Source: BD2-11 sp965221785 (GTDB lineage Bacteria > Gemmatimonadota > Gemmatimonadetes > Longimicrobiales > Gaopeijiaceae). From it: a DNA stretch of 64,000 nucleotides. The notes under the pieces were generated by a model. It saw only the letters and a program-made list of their open reading frames with translations, was not told where the DNA came from and ran no database searches. The stretch lies in contig CBDCSR010000003.1 of NCBI GenBank assembly GCA_965221785.1, positions 1,798,001-1,862,000 of the forward strand, given 5' to 3'. The position numbers were made by a program, and so were the translations under genes. Position 1 is the stretch's first letter. Every line of letters starts with the position of its first letter. Positions 17,038 through 24,696 of this stretch are shown here, one piece after another.

Positions 17038-18127
17038 ATACCTGGCGGTGCTGATTGCCCTCCTCCCCGCGGCCCTGGCCGCCCAGGAGGTGCGCTCGGG
17101 CGGCAACGGCACGATCTACATGGGGGCCTACAACGAGGCCGTCTACGTCATCGACGAAGCGACCCTCGAGGTCACGGAGCGCATCCCGGTCACCACCGGC
17201 ATCCCCAACCTGATGCAGCTCTCCCCGGACAACCGGACGCTGTATGTGCGCGACGCCGGCATGGAGCACATCGAGGTGGTCGATCTGGCCGAGGGGCGCT
17301 CGATCGACTCCTTCACCCTGAGCGAGGGCAACACCCGGGTGCGCATCCGCTCGATGGCGGTGGATCCGGGCGGCGAGTACGTGCTGCTCGGTGCGCGCAG
17401 CTACACCAAGCTGCTCGACCGCTTCGAGATCGGCGAATTCACGATCCTGCGCGTCGACCTGGACTCGCACGAGGTGACCGACACCGTCCCGACTTCGGTG
17501 GGCGAGCAGCGCCAGGGCGCCAACCTCATGTTCTCGCCGGACGGCGACCTCCTCTACTTCTTCGGCCGCGACATCATCGCCGTGGAGACGGAGAACTTCA
17601 CCGAGGTGGACCGCTGGGAGCTGTCGCAGCCGCTGGAGGAGGGGCTCGGGCGCATGAGCATGAGCTTCCAGCGCAGTCCCTACGACGACGACGGCATCTT
17701 CACGAACCTCTTCCGGATGACGGATCCGGTGCAGGGCCGGCGCATGATGGGCATCGCGCGCGTGAACCTCGCGGAGCAGGATGTCGACTTCTACACTCTC
17801 GGCCCGAGCGAGCGGGTGAGCTTCGCGCTGGCGCCGGGCGGACGCAAAGGGTACGGGCTGCGTTCGGAAATCGGCTTCTACGAGTTCTGGACCTTCGATC
17901 TGGAGGGGCGCCGGGTCGCGAGCCGGGTCGAGTTCCCCGGGCGTCCCCGCATGTCGCTCCTGCCGAGCTCCAACGGCGAACTGCTCTACATCTACAACGC
18001 CGGCAACACCATCGACGTCTACGACGCCGACACCCACGAGCTGCTGCGCACGGTGTGGCTGGACGCCGACATGACGCGCTTCCTGCTGGTGCCCGGGGAC
18101 GCGGCCACCAACGGCGGCGGTTCCTAG
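17012..18127 (+). CDS. qhpB: Quinohemoprotein amine dehydrogenase beta subunit (beta propeller)
   Basis: 371 residues from the first ATG; ATGs at 17021 and 17033 are also possible, and the last gives a compact signal peptide, MSYLAVLIALLPAALAAQ. The mature part is made of repeated beta-propeller blades (TIYMGAYNEAVYVIDEATLEV, TLYVRDAGMEHIEVVDL, LLYIYNAGNTIDVYDADTHEL), as in the seven-bladed beta subunit of QHNDH. The beta subunit forms part of the active-site cleft over the quinone cofactor. It follows qhpC by 9 bases and precedes qhpF by 27. Confidence 0.9.
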   Translation: MADMSDKMSYLAVLIALLPAALAAQEVRSGGNGTIYMGAYNEAVYVIDEATLEVTERIPVTTGIPNLMQLSPDNRTLYVRDAGMEHIEVVDLAEGRSIDSFTLSEGNTRVRIRSMAVDPGGEYVLLGARSYTKLLDRFEIGEFTILRVDLDSHEVTDTVPTSVGEQRQGANLMFSPDGDLLYFFGRDIIAVETENFTEVDRWELSQPLEEGLGRMSMSFQRSPYDDDGIFTNLFRMTDPVQGRRMMGIARVNLAEQDVDFYTLGPSERVSFALAPGGRKGYGLRSEIGFYEFWTFDLEGRRVASRVEFPGRPRMSLLPSSNGELLYIYNAGNTIDVYDADTHELLRTVWLDADMTRFLLVPGDAATNGGGS

Positions 18128-18154
18128 AGTCGACGTTCTTTCCCGGCGGGGCTC

Positions 18155-19900
18155 ATGAGGCGTCGCTCCGGAGCCCTGTTCGACCGCGAGCTTCGCTGGG
18201 CTCTCCGCTTCGTCCGTCCGTACGCGAAATGGCTGGTACTGGTCCTCGTCCTGAGCCTGGCGAGCACCGGCCTCTCGCTCTACATCCCCTACCTCTCCAA
18301 GGACCTGGTGGACACCGCCCTCCTGGGGCGGGACGGCGCCGCCCTCACCCGCATCGTGGCCCTGTTCGCGGGGATCACCGTGCTCTCCTTCGGGCTGAAC
18401 GTAGTCGCGGGGATGCGCTATACACGCACGTCGGCGGACATCCTCTTCGACATGCGCCTGGCCCTGTACCGGCACCTGCAGCGGCTTTCGCCCCGCTTCT
18501 ACGCGCGCACCCCGGTCGGCGACATCATGTCGCGCATCAACAACGACATCGGCGAGATCCAGCGCGTCGTCTCCGAGAGCCTGCTGTCGTGGCTGGGCAA
18601 CATCGCGTATCTGCTGGGGACGGTGGGGATCCTGCTCTGGCTGGATGCCCGGCTTTTCCTGGTGAGCCTCGCGATCCTGCCGCCGTGCCTGTGGGCGCTG
18701 GTGCGCTACAGGAGGCGGCTCGAGAGCATCACCGCCGAGCTGCGCGAGCGGAGCGCCGGGATCGGCAGCTTCCTGATCGAGACCATCCTGGGGCTCAAGC
18801 TGACCGTGGCGTCGAACGCGCAGCGGCGGGAGCAGAGGCGGTTCCGGAGGAAGAACGACGGCTTCATCCGGACGCTGATGTCGATGCGGCTGCTGACGTA
18901 TCTCGCGGGGGGTCTGCCCGGGCTGATCCTGGCGGGCGGGGTGGCGGTGATCTTCCTGTACGGGGGCCAGCGGGTGATCGCGGAGGCGATCACGATGGGG
19001 ACGTTCGTCGCCTTCATGGCCTACCAGATGCGGCTGCTGGGACCGATCCAGGGGCTGATGGGGCTGTACGCCAGCCTCGCCACCGCGCGGGTCTCGCTCG
19101 GGCGCGTGCATGTGATTCTGGACACCCCGGTCGATGTGCGGGACCCGGAGCGGCCGGAGAACGCGGAGGGGCTGGGCGGGGAGGTGCGGCTGGAGGGAGT
19201 GAGCTTCTCGTTCGGGCGCGGGGAGCCGGTGCTGGACGGGGTCGACCTGATGGTGGGGGAGGGGGACGTGGTGGCCGTGGTGGGCGCGAGCGGGAGCGGC
19301 AAGTCCACCATCGTGGACCTGCTGTCGCGGCAGCTCGACCCGGATGCCGGCCGGATCCTTCTGGGCGGCCGCGACCTGCGCGCGCTCCGCCTTGCGGACG
19401 TGCGCGCCGCCGTGGTGCCGGTGGAGCAGGAACCGTTCCTGTTCAACACCACCATCGCGGAGAACATCCGCTACGGCCGGCCGGACGCGTCGGACGCGGA
19501 GGTGGAGGCGGCTGCGCGGGCCGTGGGGCTGGACGCCTTCCTGGCGACGCTGCCGGACGGCCTGGAGACGCAGGTGGGCGAGCAGGGGCGGGAGCTGTCG
19601 GCGGGGCAGCGCCAGCGGGTCGCGGTCGCGCGCGCCTTCCTGGCCGACCCGCGGGTGCTCGTGCTCGACGAACCCACCTCGTCGCTCGACCCTGCCTCCG
19701 AGCGCGCGCTGATGGAGAGCTACCAGGTCGTGATGCGGGGGCGCACGACCATCCTGGTCTCCCACCGTCTCGCGCTCGCCCGGCGGGCCGACCGGGTCGT
19801 GGTGCTGGAGCGCGGACGGATCGTGGAGGAGGGCACGGCCGCGGAGCTGCTGGGGCGGCACGGCACATTCGCGCGCTTGTTCGGGGGGGAGGTGGGGTAG
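18155..19900 (+). CDS. qhpF: ABC exporter for the modified gamma subunit
   Basis: 581 residues: a six-helix transmembrane domain (residues 20-310) fused to an ATPase. The ATPase shows Walker A GASGSGKST, the signature LSAGQRQRVAVARA, Walker B VLVLDEPTSSLD and the switch histidine in LVSHRLA. The architecture is that of MsbA/peptide exporters. In characterised QHNDH loci the ABC protein QhpF moves the crosslinked gamma subunit across the inner membrane, which lacks a Sec or Tat signal. The location between qhpB and qhpE supports this role over lipid or drug export. No peptidase C39 domain is present; proteolysis is supplied by QhpE. Confidence 0.88.
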   Translation: MRRRSGALFDRELRWALRFVRPYAKWLVLVLVLSLASTGLSLYIPYLSKDLVDTALLGRDGAALTRIVALFAGITVLSFGLNVVAGMRYTRTSADILFDMRLALYRHLQRLSPRFYARTPVGDIMSRINNDIGEIQRVVSESLLSWLGNIAYLLGTVGILLWLDARLFLVSLAILPPCLWALVRYRRRLESITAELRERSAGIGSFLIETILGLKLTVASNAQRREQRRFRRKNDGFIRTLMSMRLLTYLAGGLPGLILAGGVAVIFLYGGQRVIAEAITMGTFVAFMAYQMRLLGPIQGLMGLYASLATARVSLGRVHVILDTPVDVRDPERPENAEGLGGEVRLEGVSFSFGRGEPVLDGVDLMVGEGDVVAVVGASGSGKSTIVDLLSRQLDPDAGRILLGGRDLRALRLADVRAAVVPVEQEPFLFNTTIAENIRYGRPDASDAEVEAAARAVGLDAFLATLPDGLETQVGEQGRELSAGQRQRVAVARAFLADPRVLVLDEPTSSLDPASERALMESYQVVMRGRTTILVSHRLALARRADRVVVLERGRIVEEGTAAELLGRHGTFARLFGGEVG

Positions 19901-19940
19901 TCAGGTCCCCGGCGGAGCTCCGGCCAGACGGGCGTTCGTC

Positions 19941-19975
19941 GCAAGCAGGGGGGCATGCCCTCCCCGCTGCGCTTG
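19941..19975 (+). terminator. GC-rich hairpin between qhpF and qhpE
   Basis: An imperfect inverted repeat around the centre GGGCATGCCC (runs of G at 19948-19953 pair with the C-rich run at 19958-19965, with outer GCAAGC/GCTTG arms). It is followed by TTGTT only, a poor T-tract. It may be a leaky terminator or an RNA-processing signal that lowers qhpE expression relative to the structural genes. Confidence 0.35.
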
Positions 19976-20009
19976 TTGGCGGGAGCCTCAACGCCATATC
20001 ATCAATCTC

Positions 20010-20774
20010 ATGACCCCAATGGAAGAATGGGAACAGCGCGAGTTGCGGCTGGACGATGCCGCTGTCGTGGCGCGTGAGGGCAAGGACATCCGCATCGCGG
20101 TGGTGGACAGTGGCGTTCATGCGGCGCACCCCCACGTAGGTGGGGTGGCCGGTGGCGTGGCCATTGGGTCGGACGGATCGGCAGCCGACGACTACGTCGA
20201 CTGGCTCGGCCACGGGACGGCCGTCACCGCCGCCATCAGGGAGAAGGCGCCCGGAGCCGAGTTGTTCGCCGTGAAGGTGTTCGGCGACCGGCTGGCCACC
20301 AGTTGCGGCGCCCTGGTTCGGGCCATCGAATGGGCGGCGGAGCATGAGGCACGGCTCGTCAACCTCAGCCTTGGCACGTCGAATCCGGCGCACGAAGCCA
20401 GGCTGGCCGCGGCGGTGAAGGAGGCAGCGGAGCGCGGCGCTCTTGTCGTGTCGGCTCGGCAGAGCGATGGCGTGCGCTGGCTTCCGGGGTCAATCCCCGG
20501 CGCCATCGGCGTACTGCTCGACTGGAGCTGTCCCCGCCATGCGGTGCGGGTGGGAACCGACCATCAGGGAGCCCCGGCCTTCCTCGCCTCGGGTTTCCCG
20601 CGGCCGATCCCAGGCGTCTCTCCCGCGCGCAACCTGGGTGGCATCAGCTTCGCGGTGGCCAACGTAACGGGCGTCCTCGCCCGGCTGGTCGAAGCGGAGC
20701 CGGAGGTGGGCAGCACAGGTCAGGTCTTTGAGCTGGCCCGCCGCCACGCCGTCCTGCGTCCGGCCAGCCAATAG
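20010..20774 (+). CDS. qhpE: Subtilisin-like serine protease that removes the gamma-subunit leader
   Basis: 254 residues, with no signal peptide and no prodomain, so it acts in the cytoplasm. The catalytic triad is visible: D33 in IAVVDSGVHAAHP, H68 in WLGHGTAV and S213 in LGGISFAVANVTG. Small, leaderless subtilases of this kind are encoded in QHNDH loci, where QhpE cuts the leader from the crosslinked QhpC precursor. It is 109 bases from qhpF with a hairpin between them, and its 3' end overlaps the convergent permease gene by 55 bases. Confidence 0.88.
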   Translation: MTPMEEWEQRELRLDDAAVVAREGKDIRIAVVDSGVHAAHPHVGGVAGGVAIGSDGSAADDYVDWLGHGTAVTAAIREKAPGAELFAVKVFGDRLATSCGALVRAIEWAAEHEARLVNLSLGTSNPAHEARLAAAVKEAAERGALVVSARQSDGVRWLPGSIPGAIGVLLDWSCPRHAVRVGTDHQGAPAFLASGFPRPIPGVSPARNLGGISFAVANVTGVLARLVEAEPEVGSTGQVFELARRHAVLRPASQ

Positions 20775-22204
20775 AACACCAGCCCGGCCGCGATCAGTCC
20801 AAGGCCGATGAGGCCCTGCGCCGGGCGGTCGAGCAGGATGTACAGCAAGGTCCAGGACGTCAGCGCCAGGTAGACGACGGGCGTGACCGGATATCCCCAG
20901 GCGCGGTAGGGGCGCTCGAGCTCCGGCTCGCGCATCCGCAGCACGAAGATCCCCGCCACCGCGAGCAGGCTGTTCAGCCCCAGCGTGAATCCCGAGAACA
21001 CCAGGATCGCTTCGAAGGATGCGCTGAAGATGAAGAGGAGGGACAGCGCGGCCTGCGTAAGAATCGCGACCCTGGGGATGCCGGCCGGGGTCCTCTTCGC
21101 CAGGAATCGGAAGGCGGGATGGTCCTCGCCGATGACGTGCAGGACCCGCGGGCCTGCCAGCACCATGGCGCTCACCGTGGAGACCAGCAGTACGGCCAGG
21201 GTGACCCCCATGATGTCGGCTCCGAGGGGGCCGAAGATGTGCATGGCGGCGATGTGGCCCACCTCGAGCCTTCCTTCCAGTTCCGACATCGGCGCCGCCC
21301 TCAGGAAGGTGTAGTTGAGGGCCAGGTAGAGAACCATGACCAGCAGGGTGCCGCCTGCGAGGACGCCGGGCAGCGTGCGCCCCGGGTTCTTGAGTTCGCC
21401 GGTCAGGTAGGTGGCGGCGTTCCAGCCGGTGTACGCGTACGAGACGTAGATGAGCGATACGGCGAAGGCGCCGCCGAAGACGAGTTGGGCATCGCCCGGC
21501 GAAGGCAGGAGCGCGACGGGCTCCGGGGTGTCGACCATGGCCAGCGCGGCGGCGCAGAAGGCGGCGATCAGGATCACCTTGACGGTCGTGAAGCTGCGCT
21601 GGAAGAAGGACGAGGCGCCGTAGGTGGCCGAGTGCACCCACGCCGCCGCCGCGACCAGGCCGGCCGCCAGCCAGGTGGGCGACAGGGCCGGGAAGACCGA
21701 GGCCAGGTAGGTTCCGAAGGTGATCGCGGCCAGGGCGGTGGGGGCGGCGAACCCGACCGTGGCCGAGATCCACCCCGACACGAAGCCCGCAGCGGGGTGG
21801 TAGATGCGTCCCAGAAAGGTGTACTCGCCGCCCGAACGCCTCAGCGCCGCGCCCAGTTCCGCGTAGGTGATCGCGCCGCAGAAGGCCGCCGCGCCCCCGA
21901 CCACCCAGAGCAGCAGGAGCGAGAAGGTGGACTGGATGGTCTCCAGCTGGAATCCCAGGCTGGTGAACACCCCGGTGCCGATCATGTTGGCGACTACGAC
22001 CGCGGCGGCCGCATGGAAGCCGTATCCGCGCACGGATGTCGCCCGGCCGTCCGCGGGCTCCCGAGGCGCGCCGCCGCGACCGCCCTTTACCCTGTCGTCG
22101 CGCCCGGCGCCGCCGGATCCCGCCTGTCCGGGAGCGGATTGCCTTGCGTTCGTCGGGGTAGGTCGCATGGGGGGCCTGGGCGTGGATTCCGTCAATCCGA
22201 CCAT
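20720..22204 (-). CDS. APC-family amino acid/amine permease
   Basis: 494 residues with about 12 hydrophobic helices. The first core helix reads AAAVVVANMIGTGVFTSLGF, the unwound GxG substrate-binding segment of the APC fold, and GGEYTFLGRIYHPAAGFVSGW is typical of the second helix region. The first 55 or so residues are polar and low in complexity; the start may instead be the ATG at 22169, which encodes MRPTPTNAR. The gene is convergent with qhpE and overlaps it by 55 bases. The substrate is not determinable; neighbourhood suggests an amine or amino acid, but that is inference. Confidence 0.87.
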   Translation of the reverse strand: MVGLTESTPRPPMRPTPTNARQSAPGQAGSGGAGRDDRVKGGRGGAPREPADGRATSVRGYGFHAAAAVVVANMIGTGVFTSLGFQLETIQSTFSLLLLWVVGGAAAFCGAITYAELGAALRRSGGEYTFLGRIYHPAAGFVSGWISATVGFAAPTALAAITFGTYLASVFPALSPTWLAAGLVAAAAWVHSATYGASSFFQRSFTTVKVILIAAFCAAALAMVDTPEPVALLPSPGDAQLVFGGAFAVSLIYVSYAYTGWNAATYLTGELKNPGRTLPGVLAGGTLLVMVLYLALNYTFLRAAPMSELEGRLEVGHIAAMHIFGPLGADIMGVTLAVLLVSTVSAMVLAGPRVLHVIGEDHPAFRFLAKRTPAGIPRVAILTQAALSLLFIFSASFEAILVFSGFTLGLNSLLAVAGIFVLRMREPELERPYRAWGYPVTPVVYLALTSWTLLYILLDRPAQGLIGLGLIAAGLVFYWLAGRRTAWRRASSKT

Positions 22205-22266
22205 CCATTATACGCCCTTGAAGTGGACCGGCGACCCGCTCGGCAGTAGAATCGGCGGATCGCAGA

Positions 22267-23013
22267 TTGGCCTGCCAGGCGGATGCACCGGGGCAAGCGG
22301 ATGTGGAGGAGCAAATAGGCGCGCAACAGCAGCCGGAGGGCGGGGAAGTTCACTGGGGCTACGAGGGCGCGACCTGTGCCGACATGTGGGGCGGGCTGGA
22401 CCCGTCCTTCGCGGTCTGCGACACCGGCATGCAGCAGTCCCCGATCGACCTGGCGGGCGCGATCCCGGCGGGCGGAGGAGGGCTCGAGATCCAGTGGCAG
22501 CCCACCGACGGAGAGGTCGTGGACAACGGGCACACCATCCAGGTCAACATGGCCGAAGGGAATACGATCACCCTGGAGGGCCGGCAGTTTTCCATGGCGC
22601 AATTCCACTTCCACCTGCCCAGCGAGCACACCGTCGAGGGAGGGGGCTACCCGATGGAAGCGCACTTCGTGCATCAGGCCGAGGAGGGCGACCTGGCGGT
22701 GGTCGGCGTCTTCATGAATGCCGGCCAGGCCCATGCGGCCACACAAGCCATTTGGGATGCCATACCCGGCGTCGACGAGCCGCCCGCGCCGCTGGCCGGG
22801 ATCGACCCCAACGCCTTCCTGCCCGAAGGGCGCGCCTACTTCCGCTACGCCGGCTCTCTGACCACGCCGCCCTGCTCCGAGGTGGTCAGCTGGGTGGTCA
22901 TGACCGAGTCCATCGCCGTCTCGCAGGAGCAGGTCGACGCCTTCACGGCCCTATATCCGATGAACGCGCGTCCGGTACAGCCGCTCAACCGGCGGTTCAT
23001 TCTCCTGAAGTAG
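22267..23013 (+). CDS. Alpha-type carbonic anhydrase
   Basis: 248 residues from a TTG. The family signature is clear: QQSPIDLAG, the zinc ligands in FHFHLPSEHT and MEAHFVHQ, GSLTTPPCSE and the C-terminal NARPVQPLNRR. It hydrates CO2 to bicarbonate. Alpha-class bacterial enzymes are normally periplasmic, yet no hydrophobic leader is encoded; the upstream frame reads RRLAC then a linker (QADAPGQADVEEQ) like that after a lipobox, and meets a stop a few codons earlier. The real N-terminus may have been lost by mutation, frameshift or sequence error. Confidence 0.87.
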   Translation: MACQADAPGQADVEEQIGAQQQPEGGEVHWGYEGATCADMWGGLDPSFAVCDTGMQQSPIDLAGAIPAGGGGLEIQWQPTDGEVVDNGHTIQVNMAEGNTITLEGRQFSMAQFHFHLPSEHTVEGGGYPMEAHFVHQAEEGDLAVVGVFMNAGQAHAATQAIWDAIPGVDEPPAPLAGIDPNAFLPEGRAYFRYAGSLTTPPCSEVVSWVVMTESIAVSQEQVDAFTALYPMNARPVQPLNRRFILLK

Positions 23014-23086
23014 CGACCGGGGCTCCTCTCGCCGAACACAATGCCGCTGTGGCTGCCTGAGGCGAGCCGTCCGGAAGACCCGGATC

Positions 23087-23707
23087 GTGCCCGACGAGCG
23101 TAGTCCCCGTCGCTCTCGCCGGTCTCCTGCCCGGTCTCGCCCCGTGGTCGGCGTCATGGGCTCCGGCTCCGCCCGGCATGCTCCTCTCGCCGCGCCGCTG
23201 GGCCGCGCGCTGGCCCGCATCGGCGTTCATCTGCTGACGGGCGGCGGGACCGGAGTCATGGAGTCCGTCTCGCGGGCCTTCAGCGCGGTGCCGGATCGGG
23301 AGGGACTGGTCATCGGGATTCTCCCGGCGGGAGACGCGCACCCCGATCGAGCCGACGCGGATCCCGGCACTCCCCCCGGCTATCCCAATCCGTGGGTTGA
23401 ACTTGCCATCCGCACGCACCTCGACGCCCGCGGCGACGACGGTTCCGGGCTACGCTCCCGCAACCACATCAACATCCTGTCGTCCGATGTCGTCATCGCG
23501 CTGCCGGGATCCTCGGGCACGGCCTCGGAGGTGGAGTTGGCGATCCGCTACCGTCGGCCTCTCATCCTGCTGGGAGACACCGCTCGAGCGGAGCGCATCC
23601 CGGTCTCGGTACCGACCGCCGAGACCGTCGACGACGCCGTGAGATTCGTGCGCCGCACTCTGCGCGGCAGCGGTGGGGAGTCCCTGCCTCCGGGGTCGGG
23701 GCGTTAG
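23087..23707 (+). CDS. TIGR00725/LOG-like Rossmann-fold protein
   Basis: 206 residues from a GTG. GVMGSGSA near residue 22, LLTGGGTGVMESVSRA and LPGSSGTASEVELAIRYRRP follow the pattern of the 'lysine decarboxylase-like'/LOG and molybdenum-cofactor-carrier superfamily (PGGxGTxxE, here PGSSGTASE). Family members are either nucleotide 5'-monophosphate phosphoribohydrolases (cytokinin-type) or cofactor binders; the altered motif favours the TIGR00725 branch of unknown function. The first 18 residues are arginine-rich and may not all be translated. The gene stands 37 bases before the FKBP gene on the same strand. Confidence 0.75.
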   Translation: MPDERSPRRSRRSPARSRPVVGVMGSGSARHAPLAAPLGRALARIGVHLLTGGGTGVMESVSRAFSAVPDREGLVIGILPAGDAHPDRADADPGTPPGYPNPWVELAIRTHLDARGDDGSGLRSRNHINILSSDVVIALPGSSGTASEVELAIRYRRPLILLGDTARAERIPVSVPTAETVDDAVRFVRRTLRGSGGESLPPGSGR

Positions 23708-23744
23708 CTTCCTGAGGACCCTTCCACCATCCAAGGAGCAGGAG

Positions 23745-24158
23745 ATGCTTAATCCATTTCGCGGCGTGCTCGCCCTGCTGGCGCTGGCCAGCGTCGCATG
23801 TGCGGGCGATGGGGCTGGAGTGATCACCACCGCCAGCGGTCTTCAGTACGAGGTGCTGCGACAGGGTGACGGCCCGGCGCCGACGATGGACGACCAGGTC
23901 GTCGTCCACTATCGCGGCACGCTCACCGACGGAACCCAGTTCGATGCGTCCTATGACAGGGGCGAGCCCAACACCTTCCCGGTGAACGGCCTGATCGAGG
24001 GATTCAGCGAGGCGCTCCAGCTGATGTCGGTCGGCAGCCACATCCGCGTCACGATCCCGTCGGAGCTGGCGTACGGCGAGGCCGGCGCGGGCTCGCTGAT
24101 CGGCCCCAACGCGACGCTGATCTTCGAGATCGAACTGCTGGAGGTCGTTGGGAGATAG
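23745..24158 (+). CDS. FKBP-type peptidyl-prolyl isomerase, lipoprotein
   Basis: 137 residues. The leader MLNPFRGVLALLALASVAC ends in a lipobox (SVAC), so it should be anchored as a lipoprotein. The rest is one complete FKBP domain: TASGLQYEVLRQGDGPAP, VVVHYRGTLTDGTQFDAS, FPVNGLIEGFSEAL, IPSELAYGEAG and a final LIFEIELLEV. It assists folding of exported proteins. A strong GGAGCAGGAG precedes the ATG. Confidence 0.92.
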   Translation: MLNPFRGVLALLALASVACAGDGAGVITTASGLQYEVLRQGDGPAPTMDDQVVVHYRGTLTDGTQFDASYDRGEPNTFPVNGLIEGFSEALQLMSVGSHIRVTIPSELAYGEAGAGSLIGPNATLIFEIELLEVVGR

Positions 24159-24170
24159 CTTGCCCCGGCC

Positions 24171-24608
24171 CTACAGATTCCCGGTCACCAGCCTCACCAC
24201 GAATGCGACCATGAGCATGATCGTGGGGATGACGAAGGTGACGCCCACCCCGAGTGTCAGCCCCGCGCGGAAGAGCGCCGGCCCGACCGGGCGCAGGCTG
24301 CGCCCCCAGATCCTGTGCAGGACGCTCTCGGCCATCCACCCGAGCGTGTAGCAAAGGTTCGCCATGATCCCGAAGGGCAGGATCGCCGGGAGCGCCTGCA
24401 CCACCTCCGAGGGCGGGTTCAGGGTGAGGAGCGCCATGAAGATGGTGCCGATCCCGGACCCCGCCAGCACCGCGTTGTAGGCGAGGCGCCGCTTCTCCCA
24501 CCACTTGATGATCCCGCCGACCTTGCGTTCGGCGGGAGCGGGATAGAGGAAGCGAACGAGTGCCGACTCCGCGGGGCCGTCGCCCGCCGAATACTGCTCC
24601 ATGCTCAT
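24171..24608 (-). CDS. Small membrane protein of unknown function
   Basis: 145 residues from the ATG at 24608 (a GTG at 24662 would add 18 residues). I do not recognise the family. It has a polar N-terminal region with KVGGIIKWWEKRRLAYN, then about three hydrophobic segments: AGSGIGTIFMALLTL, LPFGIMANLCYTLGWMAESVL and LTLGVGVTFVIPTIMLMVAFVVRL. The amphipathic N-terminus before the first helix could lie along the inner membrane. Its 3' end is 12 bases from the convergent FKBP gene. Confidence 0.65.
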   Translation of the reverse strand: MSMEQYSAGDGPAESALVRFLYPAPAERKVGGIIKWWEKRRLAYNAVLAGSGIGTIFMALLTLNPPSEVVQALPAILPFGIMANLCYTLGWMAESVLHRIWGRSLRPVGPALFRAGLTLGVGVTFVIPTIMLMVAFVVRLVTGNL

Positions 24609-24696
24609 TGGATCGGATGGGGTCACGGGCCTCCTCGCTGGACGGTGGTATCCGTTGGACACCCGCGCGGATCCTGGAGTTGCCCCGGCGCCGGCC

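Noticed and set aside
17036..19861. A 941-codon open frame antisense to qhpB and qhpF
   Set aside because: It mirrors the codon periodicity of the strongly supported qhpB and qhpF genes and has low-complexity His/Arg/Gln-rich sequence with no domain. Long antisense frames are expected at this GC content.
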